Shown here: positions 18,100 through 26,520 of the stretch, in pieces | Layout: each line of letters begins with the position of its first letter | Position numbering within the stretch: position 1 is the stretch's first letter | Assembly (NCBI GenBank): GCA_035762175.1 | Contig: DASTPP010000013.1 | Coordinates: 1-64,000 of the forward strand | Length of the DNA stretch: 64,000 nucleotides | Direction: 5' to 3' | From: DASTPP01 sp035762175 | GTDB taxonomy: Bacteria; Myxococcota_A; Polyangia; Polyangiales; Polyangiaceae | Program-made: the position numbers and the translations under genes | The notes under the pieces: generated by a model | What the model was told of the DNA's origin: nothing | Database searches by the model: none | What the model saw: only the letters and a program-made list of their open reading frames with translations

Positions 18100-19483
18100 C
18101 ACGCGCCGCCTGAACGCGGACGTCGCGTACCGCATGCTGATGGGCGACTCCGCGACCACGGGGCTCTTCGAGAAGGCGTTCGGCTTTCGGACGAGCACGA
18201 CCGCCTTCAAGGCGGTGCACATGATGAACGACCTGACCCAGGCGCTCTGCGGAGGAGCGCCGGAGCACGGCGGCGACTTCCTCGCGCGGGTCATCCGGCC
18301 GGAGAACGAGGAGGAGGGCAACAGCGACGCGGAACTGCGCCGCGACCCCCGGTTCGGCGCCGCGTTCGCGCAAGCCTTCCCCGCGCACCTCGGGGGCCAC
18401 CGAATCGCCGCGCTCAGGTCCGCGGCGAAGCTCGTGCTGAACTTCGACAAGGGCGTGTTCGCGCCCGGCCAGCAGATGACGAGCCCGCTCGCGACGCACT
18501 ACCTGCTCACAGGCTTCGAGGGGTTCCGTAGGTTCCGACTCGGCCCCTACCTGGCGAGCATCCTAACCGCCGAGGGCAGGGAGAAGCTCAAGTCGCTCTT
18601 TTCGAGCAATCGCGATCCCATCACGAGAGCCTTCCGCCCGTTGCTCCTCGCCGCCCCGCTGGTAGACAGGCAGCCGGCCGGCGCCCGCGCCCCTCTCTCC
18701 CGCTTTGACGGAGCCCTGGGCGAGCGCCTGTCGCTGCTCCTCGCTCAGCCCTTGAGCAAGCCCGCGCTGCTCCGGAAGTTCGCCTTGGGGGCGAGCCTGG
18801 GCCTGGTCCTGAAGATCCTCGGCGCGGGCCGCGAGGGGGGCAGGCCGCTGCTGCTCGCCACGGCCGCGCAAGAAGGCGAGCACAAGCCGCTCCGCGAGGC
18901 CGCCGTCATGTCCTTCCGCGCCGGCGTCGAGGCGCTCGAGCGGAAGCTTGCTGCCATGGCCGTCGAGCACCCGCTCTTCGCCGACCTCTCGAAGCTCAAG
19001 AGGTCGGGCGATCCGGCGGTCGAGGTGCGCGCGGGCCTTCCGCCGGTCGACTCGATGCTCGAGTTGCTGGGCGCGATGCGGCGCGGCGCCGCGGATTCGG
19101 CCGGGGATGTCTACTGGCCCGACGCCTTCGCGGTGGGGCTCGGCCGCAAGGCCGGCTGCGTGCTGCCGAAGAAGGAGGCGGCCGGGTGGGGCGTCCACCT
19201 CGCGCTCAACCCCGAGATGATCGAGCTGCTCGTCCTCATGGCCGTGCCGGGCGGCGCGCGCCCGGTGCCGTGGGGAGATCTATGGCGGAGGCTCCGCGAC
19301 GAACTGGGCATCGTCGTGGGCGCGAACGCCGCCGCGGACGCGGAGGCGCTCCGGGCGGCCTGCGAGGGCGTGAGTTTGGAGAAACTGACCGAGAACGCGG
19401 CCACGGCGCTGGGCTTCGGCGTGCGCCTCGGCGTGGCGCGGCGCCTCCCCGACAGCGGGGCGGAGGCGGGGGGAGACTTGTGA
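18092..19483 (+). CDS. DptG-like protein of unknown fold (right operon)
   Basis: This 463-residue protein starts at ATG 18092, 8 bp before the previous stop, and ends at TGATG shared with the next gene. It is helical with a leucine-rich centre and no recognised catalytic motif. The C-terminal segment LALNPEMIELLVLMAVPGG and the following PWGDLWRRL parallel the end of the left-operon counterpart (PRQLVTLVHALVPPG, AWGSFAAAA), supporting remote homology. The position between the P-loop ATPase and the large protein matches dptG. The function is inferred from gene order only. Confidence 0.6.
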   Translation: MPSTRRLNADVAYRMLMGDSATTGLFEKAFGFRTSTTAFKAVHMMNDLTQALCGGAPEHGGDFLARVIRPENEEEGNSDAELRRDPRFGAAFAQAFPAHLGGHRIAALRSAAKLVLNFDKGVFAPGQQMTSPLATHYLLTGFEGFRRFRLGPYLASILTAEGREKLKSLFSSNRDPITRAFRPLLLAAPLVDRQPAGARAPLSRFDGALGERLSLLLAQPLSKPALLRKFALGASLGLVLKILGAGREGGRPLLLATAAQEGEHKPLREAAVMSFRAGVEALERKLAAMAVEHPLFADLSKLKRSGDPAVEVRAGLPPVDSMLELLGAMRRGAADSAGDVYWPDAFAVGLGRKAGCVLPKKEAAGWGVHLALNPEMIELLVLMAVPGGARPVPWGDLWRRLRDELGIVVGANAAADAEALRAACEGVSLEKLTENAATALGFGVRLGVARRLPDSGAEAGGDL

Positions 19484-22400
19484 TGGACGTCGCGCAGTTG
19501 ATCGCCCTGGCCGCAAAGCGCGCGCTCGACGCGCACCCGTTGGCCATCGGCGTGCGGTTCAGCCCGATCTCCATCTCCGCCGGCGACCTGAAGGGCGTCG
19601 TGGCGGCGCTGCGGCGAAGCCTCGGGCAGGGCACGTTCGTGGCGGCTTCGGCGCCGGGGGCGCAACAGCACGGCGAGCCCCGCGTGCTCATCGCCGGAAG
19701 CGAGGAGGCCGCGGAGCGCGCCACGGCGTGGCGCAACGCCGTGCGCGTTCAGGAGGGTGAGCGCCTCATTTACCTGAGCGTCGAGGAGCACGGCAAGGCG
19801 AGCGGGCTAAAGGACTGTCTGCTCGCTGTCCCCGAGGCCGATCTCGTCGACCTGTTCCTCGAATGGCTCGACGGCGACCAGAGCGGCGTCCCCGCCGGCG
19901 TCGGCCTAGCGCTGCGGGAGGCCGGGCTTCACGAGAGCCGTTCGCTCAAGGTGCTCACCGAGTTCGCCAGGCTCGCGGCCAAGGGCAAGGGCTGGGCCGG
20001 CGTCGGCAAGCACCTGCCGGCCCTCGGGCTCGCGCGCGACAGCGGGCTCAAGGCGGCGGACGCGGCGGACCGCCTCCGCGCGAACGCGCGGCTCGTCTCC
20101 GCGGCGCTCACGGGGGAGACGCGGCGGCGGACCGCCCGGGCCCAGACGGCCGAGTTGGAGGAGGGACTCTACCAGGCGCTTCGGGGTACGCCCGTGGGCG
20201 ACCGCTCAGCGCGCCTTGCCGATTTCGACCTCGGGGACGTCAGGACAAATACCCTCGGACCAAAACCGAAGCGCCGCAGGGAGGGCCTTCCTCAGCCCGC
20301 GGCAAAGGCGCGGCCTAAGCGAGAGCCTGCCGGACAGGGGGCGCGCCCGGCGTCGAAAGCGACGCCGAATGCGATCGCGGACGAGCGCCCGCGCCGCAGC
20401 GCCGCCTCGCCGGGCGGACGCGACCCGACCCCTGCCCGGCACGCTCAGCCGGCGGAGCAGGACGCAAAGGCGCGCCCGCGGCTGCATGCTCCCCCCCTGC
20501 CCGAGGGGCTATCGGCAATGCTCAGCGAGTTGCACGCCGGGTCGGGCGAGCCCGTTCAACTCGTCGTCGCGGCCGACGCCAGGGGCTGCCTGGCCACTCC
20601 GCCGAAGGTCGCTGAGCGGAAGCCGGCGCCCACCCCGACGTGGTGGAAGGAGCGGGTCGGCGATGGCTTCACCCGATGGGCAGAGGCGAGGCGGGCGCTC
20701 CTGACCGTCGTGGCGGAGCGGGCCCGCCAGCCGGCTGACGTCGAGGGCCTACTCGTTCACTCGTTTCTGAAGCTCGCCGACGACGCGCAGGTGCGGGACG
20801 CAGCCGCCAGATTCTTGGAAGCCGCGACGGCGCTCTACCGCGCCGTGGTTGATCGAGAGTCGGCCCTTCAGCGCGCGGTATTGGCGCTCGACACGGTCGC
20901 GATCTGGGACCGCGCGGGCATTGCGCTCCGCCTTCTGGGACCGCTTCACATCCTTTGGCTCAGCCAGGCGCAAGTGCGACACCACCTCCTCGCCGAACAC
21001 GCGTCGGCCTCCGACTTCGCGAGGCGACTCCTCGCGCGGTCCCTGGGGAGGGCACCGTCGGCGCCGCAGACGTTTCCCGAAGAGGGGCGCGCCGAGCTAC
21101 GACTGGCCAGCCCCGAGGCCGGCGTTCTCGTGTTCGAGCGCGCGCCGGACGCGGCCGTCGGCGAGCCGGTCTCCGAGTTGGCCGAGCGCCTCATCGAGCG
21201 CTACCTCGATGCCTGCCCGCACGCCCTCTTCGGCCTGAGGGTCGCGGTGCTCGGCGGCGACGAGACGGCCTTGCTCGAAGGGGTCGCGCGGGTGGTAGAC
21301 CGAACGCCCGACCTCGCCTACGCCGGCGTGCTTTGCGGCAGGCCGCCCCGCTTCGAGCGGTCCTCCGCGGCGGGGCGCGCCGTCGAAGCGGGGCGCCTTC
21401 GCGTGGGCTCGGTGCCAGCGCAAGCCGAACGGCTGGGCGACGAAAAGCCGCACCTCGTTGTCCACTTCCACGGCGGACCCGAGCGGCCGGACGACGAAGA
21501 GCCTTCTCCGCCGGCGGTTGCCACGTACGCCGTCCCGGGCGCCGGGGCGTCCACGTTCGAAGTTCGGCAGCATGGGCTCCGCGTCTGGACGGCGCTCGCC
21601 GGCAACCCGGGCGCGCTCGCGTTCGAAGCCGTTCACGCGGCAATAAGCGGCCGGAAGTCCGTCGGGGCTTTCGTCCACGACCACTCCGCGCTTTCCCTCA
21701 AGTCGGCCCTCTCAGCGGCCGCCGGCCCGGGCGTCTCTTGGCAGGTAGCGGTCGCTCCAAGCATCGGCCGAAGGCCGCCGCTCGAATACCAATTGATCGC
21801 GCACGATCGGGTCGAGTCCGCCCAGTTCGCCGTCGTCGCGCGCGATCTTCGCCCCCTGTCGCGCGACCTCCAAGGGGCGCTGCGGCAACTCGGCGTCAAC
21901 GAGGCGCGCCCGAGCAAGCTCAGGGCGCTCGGGGACAGGCTGTCGTCGACGACGACGCCTCGCATCTCCCTCCGCCGCTCGGGGACCATGCAACTGCTCG
22001 CCGGCGTATTGGCCATCGAACTCGCGCGGCTCGCCGGTAAGGAGGGCATCCTCGTCCCGATCGAAGCGGAGGCGCTGGCGGCGCTGGACGAGGAAGATTC
22101 GCCGCGAGCGGAAGTCGTGATGCTTTCGGTCTGGGAGGCCGACGGGGGCCTATCGGCGAGGGTCGGCATCGCGGTCGACGACGAGGGCGCGCATCGGGCG
22201 AACGTGGGGCGAGAGGCGGGCGGCGCCGCGCGCGCCGCCGCGCTAAGCGAACTCTGGAGGCTCGCGGCCGCCGGCGAGGGGGCAGCCGGGGGCGCCGCGC
22301 GAGAACTGCTCAACTGGATCGTGTGGCCGGCGATGGTGGCAGAGGACGGCGGCCCTCGAGTGGTCCAGCGGGCCCTGACGGCCTGGAGCCTGCGACCGAC

Positions 22401-22533
22401 GACCGAACCGCCGCTCTTCCTCGGGCCTTCGCCGGCGAAGCCAACCCCTCCGGCGCAGCAGCGCAAGAAGCCGTCGGCCATTGTGGCAAACTTGAACGCT
22501 TCGTTCTTGGATGGGCTCTTGCTCGCTCAGTAA
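19483..22533 (+). CDS. Large DptH-like protein lacking the HerA ATPase domain (right operon)
   Basis: This 1016-residue protein starts at an ATG sharing bases with the previous TGA. A basic, Pro/Ala-rich linker (about 260-345) separates an N-terminal domain of 250 residues from the rest. No Walker A or B motif is visible anywhere. The protein ends in LNASFLDGLLLAQ about where a HerA domain would begin if it followed the layout of the 1571-residue gene at 6377-11092. It is therefore either a naturally ATPase-free partner or a truncated relative. The gene is intact and ends at a normal TAA. Working together with the HerA motor of the left operon is a plausible inference. Confidence 0.6.
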   Translation: MDVAQLIALAAKRALDAHPLAIGVRFSPISISAGDLKGVVAALRRSLGQGTFVAASAPGAQQHGEPRVLIAGSEEAAERATAWRNAVRVQEGERLIYLSVEEHGKASGLKDCLLAVPEADLVDLFLEWLDGDQSGVPAGVGLALREAGLHESRSLKVLTEFARLAAKGKGWAGVGKHLPALGLARDSGLKAADAADRLRANARLVSAALTGETRRRTARAQTAELEEGLYQALRGTPVGDRSARLADFDLGDVRTNTLGPKPKRRREGLPQPAAKARPKREPAGQGARPASKATPNAIADERPRRSAASPGGRDPTPARHAQPAEQDAKARPRLHAPPLPEGLSAMLSELHAGSGEPVQLVVAADARGCLATPPKVAERKPAPTPTWWKERVGDGFTRWAEARRALLTVVAERARQPADVEGLLVHSFLKLADDAQVRDAAARFLEAATALYRAVVDRESALQRAVLALDTVAIWDRAGIALRLLGPLHILWLSQAQVRHHLLAEHASASDFARRLLARSLGRAPSAPQTFPEEGRAELRLASPEAGVLVFERAPDAAVGEPVSELAERLIERYLDACPHALFGLRVAVLGGDETALLEGVARVVDRTPDLAYAGVLCGRPPRFERSSAAGRAVEAGRLRVGSVPAQAERLGDEKPHLVVHFHGGPERPDDEEPSPPAVATYAVPGAGASTFEVRQHGLRVWTALAGNPGALAFEAVHAAISGRKSVGAFVHDHSALSLKSALSAAAGPGVSWQVAVAPSIGRRPPLEYQLIAHDRVESAQFAVVARDLRPLSRDLQGALRQLGVNEARPSKLRALGDRLSSTTTPRISLRRSGTMQLLAGVLAIELARLAGKEGILVPIEAEALAALDEEDSPRAEVVMLSVWEADGGLSARVGIAVDDEGAHRANVGREAGGAARAAALSELWRLAAAGEGAAGGAARELLNWIVWPAMVAEDGGPRVVQRALTAWSLRPTTEPPLFLGPSPAKPTPPAQQRKKPSAIVANLNASFLDGLLLAQ

Positions 22534-22732
22534 ACGATCTGATCGATGCGCGACGTCGCCGTGGGACCTGGCGATGCCGGGATGGCCGGGCGGCCGCCGC
22601 CCTCTGCGGGCCCCTCGGCAACGCCTGCCGTCACGCACCTCGAACTCGCCTGCCCTTGCTGTCCAGGAGACGCGAGGGGTGCCGGCGTGAGAGGTCGACG
22701 GCGGGGGTGCAGCAGGGCGCCCATCCCGGGGG

Positions 22733-24622
22733 CTACTCGGCGCCGGGCGCCACGTCCGCCGACGCGTGCAGCGACTCTGCGACGGCAGCCGCGATGTTCA
22801 TCAACGTCTCGTCGGGGACGAGTGAGGCGAGGGCGTGGCGAAGTCGCTCCGACCATCGTTGGCGCTCCGCGCGGTAGAACGTTTCCGCCTCCGCCATTAC
22901 CTCAAGCTCGCGCTCGGCGAGGACGAGGAGCAAAACCTCGATCGCCGCACGTACCTCCGGCGCCGTCGCAGAGTAAACCTTGGTGTAGAAGGGATGGTTG
23001 GTGTTGATGATGAGCCGCTTCTGCTCGCCCAGCCGCATCGGGCGGAAAAACGGGCCCTCGGGGATGGGCTCGAATTCAACCTCCCAGCGCCGTTTAGACG
23101 TCTCCTCAAGCAACTCCTCGATGACCTTTTCTCTCGGCCGCCCCGTCACCTCCTCGCGCCGCGCCGCGAGGTCCTCGATGTTCCTCTTGGCCTCCAGCCG
23201 TTGCGCCGGGGTCGGCTCGGGGACGGCCCCCTTGAACATCTCCGACTGCTCCATGGCCATCGCGCTCGGCCGCGGGCCGTCCTTGGCCGCCCGGTTCTCG
23301 AACTTCGCCCGCGTGGCGTCCTGGAGCTTGGTGAACGCGCGGCGCATGTCTTCGACGAGGTGCGCTAGGGCGCCGCAGCTCTTTCCGCCCTGCTGAAGCT
23401 TCTCCCACATGTCGTCATCAAGAACGATCTGCTGCTTTGCCGTGGTGATGCCGAAATACTCGTCGAGCTCGGGGTCGAAGTTGATTTCTATCTTTATGTG
23501 GGCATCGTAGTTCTGGAATTTGGTCCAGCGCGGCGAGACGCAATCGATCTGGCGGCCCCCCCGGCAGATGATGAGGCCGTTGTAGTCTTTCATGATCCCC
23601 AGCCGGTTGTTCGTTTTGGCCCCCTTGTGGCCGTACTGGTTGGGGTCCGCGAGCTGAAAGTGCGGCGGGAGGACAGAAGCCCGAATCGAGACGCTCCCCG
23701 TGGTCCCGCGCGCCGTTTCGACCTCAAACGTGCGGGCCTCCACCCGCCGCGCGCGCACCGGCGTTTCGCTGAAGAACCGCCCGTGCTCCATCAGGAACAA
23801 CGGGTCGACGGCCTGCGCCTGCATGCCGTCCACGAGGACGCGACGCTCCGGGATCCAGTGGCGGTAAATTACGCCAAAATGTTGGAGGAGCTTCGTCCGC
23901 AACGTGTCGACCTTGATCCACCCCGACAGACGCTTGAGTCGATCGAGTTCCTCGAGGACAATCACCGTGCCGGACTTGAGCGCCGACAGATCAATGCCGT
24001 CGTCGCCCTTGCCCGCCTTCGTCACCCAAGCTGGTAGCTTCGCCTCGCGCGGCTCGAGCAACGCCTCGGTCTCCTTGACGTCGCCGGCCGCCGCCGCGAG
24101 CCGATCGATATCTACCGTGACGGCGTGCCAATCTCCGCCGGAGACCTTGGAGTAGACGGTGTAGCGCTTGGCGAGGCTGACGACCGAACTGGGAAGCCCA
24201 TAGCCATAGCGACCGAGGCCCGTCCGATCGCCCTCGCGATCGGTGCCGCCCCAACGCACGGCGTAGCTAATCATTTCAGGGATCATGCCGTTGCCGTTGT
24301 CGCAGACCGCGACAACGTCGGGCTTGACGCGGGTCTTGTTGCCCGGCTCGAACCCGAAGCGGATCGCGACGACGTTGGCGTCCGCCTGGAACGCATTGTC
24401 GAGCTCCTCGGCGAGCGCCCAGGCCGGGTTCTTGTAGCCAAGATCGCGCATCCCCCGCAAAAAGGCGTCGGCGAAGACGACCCCTAGGCCGTGCCCCTTC
24501 TTCTTTTGCGCGTCGACGTACCGACGCTGTCGATCGACGGTGTCGATCGTCATGACCTTCTTCTTCGGCTTGTCTGCGCTGCTTGCCATCGGGTGACTCC
24601 CGTTCGGTCGGCGAACAAACAT
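22733..24622 (-). CDS. GHKL (MORC/Hsp90-like) ATPase
   Basis: This 629-residue protein (alternative start ATG 24589, after GGGAG) has a clear GHKL ATP-binding fold: N-box EELDNAFQA (Asn about 76), G1 DNGNGM (about 108-113) and G2 GLGRYGYGLPSS (about 135-146). After the ATPase and transducer region comes a long helical C-terminal part (about 400-629) rich in Glu and Arg, probably coiled. Of the GHKL families it is most like Hsp90/MORC-type ATPases rather than a sensor kinase: there is no His box or transmembrane segment. It follows a sigma-factor gene with which it overlaps, and converges on the right operon with a gap of about 200 bp. A role in defence or in regulating the island is inferred from location. 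Confidence 0.75.
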   Translation of the reverse strand: MFVRRPNGSHPMASSADKPKKKVMTIDTVDRQRRYVDAQKKKGHGLGVVFADAFLRGMRDLGYKNPAWALAEELDNAFQADANVVAIRFGFEPGNKTRVKPDVVAVCDNGNGMIPEMISYAVRWGGTDREGDRTGLGRYGYGLPSSVVSLAKRYTVYSKVSGGDWHAVTVDIDRLAAAAGDVKETEALLEPREAKLPAWVTKAGKGDDGIDLSALKSGTVIVLEELDRLKRLSGWIKVDTLRTKLLQHFGVIYRHWIPERRVLVDGMQAQAVDPLFLMEHGRFFSETPVRARRVEARTFEVETARGTTGSVSIRASVLPPHFQLADPNQYGHKGAKTNNRLGIMKDYNGLIICRGGRQIDCVSPRWTKFQNYDAHIKIEINFDPELDEYFGITTAKQQIVLDDDMWEKLQQGGKSCGALAHLVEDMRRAFTKLQDATRAKFENRAAKDGPRPSAMAMEQSEMFKGAVPEPTPAQRLEAKRNIEDLAARREEVTGRPREKVIEELLEETSKRRWEVEFEPIPEGPFFRPMRLGEQKRLIINTNHPFYTKVYSATAPEVRAAIEVLLLVLAERELEVMAEAETFYRAERQRWSERLRHALASLVPDETLMNIAAAVAESLHASADVAPGAE

Positions 24623-25229
24623 AGGCCCTCACGCCGACGTGCATCCGACGCCGGCGCGGAGGACGGGCGGGTAAAGGGGCCAGGTGGGCGAGTTCCGCCC
24701 GGCCCCGCGTGAGCAACTGCCGATGCAGTTGGGCGACGCGCGGCTGGGTTATGGCCATCGCGCGCGCCGCGTCGCGCTGGGACTTCCCTTCGACGTAGAG
24801 GAGTTGGTAGACGGCCCGAAGTCGGCCCGGCAAGCTCGATACCCACGCCGCGACCGCCGGCGCGCGGCCGTCGTCACGCTCCTCCGCGGGCGCCTCGAGA
24901 CGGTCGTCCGCGGCCTGAGCGAACAGGGAGTTCGCGCCAAAGCGCTCTTCCCTGCGCCGCCGCTGAAGGGCGCGTCGCAGCGCGTTGACGACGACGACCT
25001 TAACGTAAGGCCCGTGCGCGTCGTGCTTGGTGCGCCTCACGCGGAGCAAGTGCAAGCGCGCCTGCTGGGCGAGGTCGTCTCCTTCGATGCCGTTCTGATT
25101 GGCGACCGCGCGCGCCGCGCGCTTGATGTAGTCGTCCCAGAAGCTCAGAAAGGCTGCCTCGTCGTGCAGCGCCAACGAAGCGGGCGGGGCATCCCTATCG
25201 GGGCATGGTTTGGGTTCTCGAAGCGCCAT
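24276..25229 (-). CDS. Small sigma-70-family (ECF-like) sigma factor with runaway 3' end
   Basis: The start is ATG 25229, with a strong GAGGAGG 5 bases upstream. Region 2 (FLSFWDDYIKRAARAV to EGDDLAQQARLHLLRV) is at about 27-65, and region 4 with a helix-turn-helix (LPGRLRAVYQLLYVEGKSQR to ITQPRVAQLHRQLL) at about 132-173. Real sigma-like sequence ends near residue 190. The frame then runs without a stop for about another 120 codons across the start of the GHKL gene, where it is a nonsense translation. In the neighbouring frame a TGA occurs at 24629-24631, just 7 bases before the GHKL ATG. A one-base frame change or a genuine long overlap are both possible. It probably directs transcription of the GHKL gene and perhaps the island. 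Confidence 0.7.
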   Translation of the reverse strand: MALREPKPCPDRDAPPASLALHDEAAFLSFWDDYIKRAARAVANQNGIEGDDLAQQARLHLLRVRRTKHDAHGPYVKVVVVNALRRALQRRRREERFGANSLFAQAADDRLEAPAEERDDGRAPAVAAWVSSLPGRLRAVYQLLYVEGKSQRDAARAMAITQPRVAQLHRQLLTRGRAELAHLAPLPARPPRRRRMHVGVRAYVCSPTERESPDGKQRRQAEEEGHDDRHRRSTASVRRRAKEEGARPRGRLRRRLFAGDARSWLQEPGLGARRGARQCVPGGRQRRRDPLRVRAGQQDPRQARRCRGLRQRQRHDP

Positions 25230-25639
25230 GGAAACCTCCTCGTTACGGCAGGAGGAGGCTGTCCCCGGCTGGCGTCCGACCTTTGCCATAGGCCCCGTTT
25301 TTTGGAGCCCGGTGAGGGCTGACCCCGCCTGCTTCCAGAATATATTCGCCAACTCTCTGGCCGATAAGAGCCCGGGACGAGAAAGGCTGCGGTCGGCTGA
25401 GAAGGGGACGAAGCTGGCTTCGCTCACGCCTCAGACGCGGCTGGTCGGGGCGAATCGGCGGAAAACAGCGGCGAAGTGTGTCTTTGTGCGCTGGCTAGTT
25501 CCACCTGACGTTGGGTGCGCCTGTGAGCGGTTGACCGTCGCGGCGCCCTTGCGTTGGCGACATCGCAGCGGCGCGCCCCGAGCAGCAGCCAGGCACTATT
25601 CACCGGCGGGTCAAGACTCGTGCGACTTGAGGTCCGGCC

Positions 25640-25657
25640 GACGCCGTTTGCGGCGTC
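25640..25657. other. Perfect hairpin, 7-bp stem
   Basis: GACGCCG and CGGCGTC flank a 4-base loop (TTTG). There is no following T-run, so it is not a standard terminator. It lies inside the gene-free stretch. Confidence 0.4.
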
Positions 25658-25788
25658 GCGCGAGATGCTCTTCGACGCGAACGAGGGGAGAACCACGAGG
25701 CGCCTTTCGGGCGCTTTATTCTCGCCTTTGGGACACGTCTTTCGACGGGCCTGAGACGATTGGCACAGAGGCTCGTAGGAGCGGAAAT

Positions 25789-25810
25789 CTTCCGTCTGGC
25801 AAGACGGAAG
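25789..25810. terminator. Perfect hairpin, 8-bp stem; possible terminator
   Basis: CTTCCGTC and GACGGAAG flank a 6-base loop (TGGCAA). It is preceded by AAAT on the plus strand (ATTT downstream when read on the minus strand), so a weak minus-strand terminator for transcription from the tRNA side is possible. A protein-binding site is an alternative. Confidence 0.4.
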
Positions 25811-25867
25811 GGCCGACGTTGCCGACGTCAGCAGCGCGGCCGCTTTCGGCTCCGGTCGTTGCGCCTG

Positions 25868-26046
25868 TTCACCACTCGGTCGCCACCCTGTGCCAGGAGG
25901 GGGCTGCGTCAATTTCGAGGGCCGTCGCCGCTGCGGGGCCGACCCTTCACCACTGGGTCGCTTGCCTTCACCACCGGGTCGCCTGCCGTAACCACTGGGT
26001 CATCCCCACGGGGGGGGCCGCCACCTGCGTTCACCACTGGGTCGGC
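25868..26046. repeat. Five short degenerate direct repeats, TTCACCACTGGGTCG-like
   Basis: Copies begin near 25868, 25946, 25967, 25988 and 26030. The core is CACCACTGGGTCG, with one or two changes in some copies, and the spacing is irregular (21 bp for three of them). In translation they would read FTTGS or, on the other strand, DPVV, but no complete gene carries them. They end about 200 bp from the tRNA-Asn gene. Confidence 0.6.
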
Positions 26047-26242
26047 TCTGGGCCGGTTCTCGCCCGCAGAGGGCCCCCAGACGGGCTCCGGCGGTCCGAA
26101 ACGGGGACAGCTTCGTCCTCGCTTCGTGAAGCCCCAGAAGGGCCACCTACGCGCGCTGCAGGAAAAACGCGGCGTTGTGAGCCCTCGTCCGAAGTGGCGC
26201 TGCGTTCACCGCGTGCGCCCGAAGTTCGTGCGAGGACAACTA

Positions 26243-26318
26243 TGGCTCCAGCGCCTGGACTCGAACCAGGGACCCGGCGGTTAACAGCCGCCTGCTCTAC
26301 CAACTGAGCTACGCTGGA
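26243..26318 (-). tRNA. tRNA-Asn (anticodon GTT)
   Basis: This 76-nt gene folds as a complete cloverleaf: acceptor TCCAGCG pairs with CGCTGGA, D-stem GCTC/GAGC, anticodon stem GGCGG/CCGCC around loop CTGTTAA, and T-stem CCTGG/CCAGG with loop TTCGAGT. CCA is encoded. Its 3' end points toward the defence island, the usual orientation for tRNA-targeted integration, although no integrase or duplicated 3' end was seen in the window. Confidence 0.97.
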
Positions 26319-26520
26319 ATGCTAACGAGGGCCGGAGGATACTGACGCCCTCGGGGCTGTCAAGGCCTTTCTTGTTGTCGTGGGTTGGGCCCTCGGGGGG
26401 TGGCTGCGGCTTTCGGGCCGCAAAATTGGGCAAGCTCGGGGCCGTTGGCGGGGGGCGAGCGCCCGGTTGGCCGCGGGCCGCCGGGGGAAATCGGCGTGGC
26501 TGGGGTCGTATGCAGGGGCG

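Larger units (their letters stand above)
25230..26242. other. 1-kb gene-free stretch with hairpins and short repeats
   Basis: This lies between the sigma-factor start and the tRNA. It contains two perfect hairpins and a set of short direct repeats (listed separately) and has visibly lower GC than its surroundings. One open frame (25424-25912, minus) has no protein-like features. It may hold the sigma-factor promoter, an attachment site or an untranslated RNA. No integrase is present. Confidence 0.5.

Noticed and set aside
25424..25912. Open frame on the minus strand in the gene-free stretch
   Set aside because: No start signal, no recognised motif, and composition unlike the genes around it. 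Listed as non-coding.
1..26242. Dnd phosphorothioation genes or a DNA methyltransferase for the DptFGH-like sets
   Set aside because: I looked for cysteine desulfurase, PAPS-reductase-like DndC, DndB/D/E and methyltransferase motifs and found none in the window; they could be outside it.
1..26242. Integrase or transposase next to the tRNA
   Set aside because: No tyrosine recombinase, serine recombinase or transposase motif was recognised. The Rpn-like tails of the HEPN fusions are not a transposase domain by themselves.
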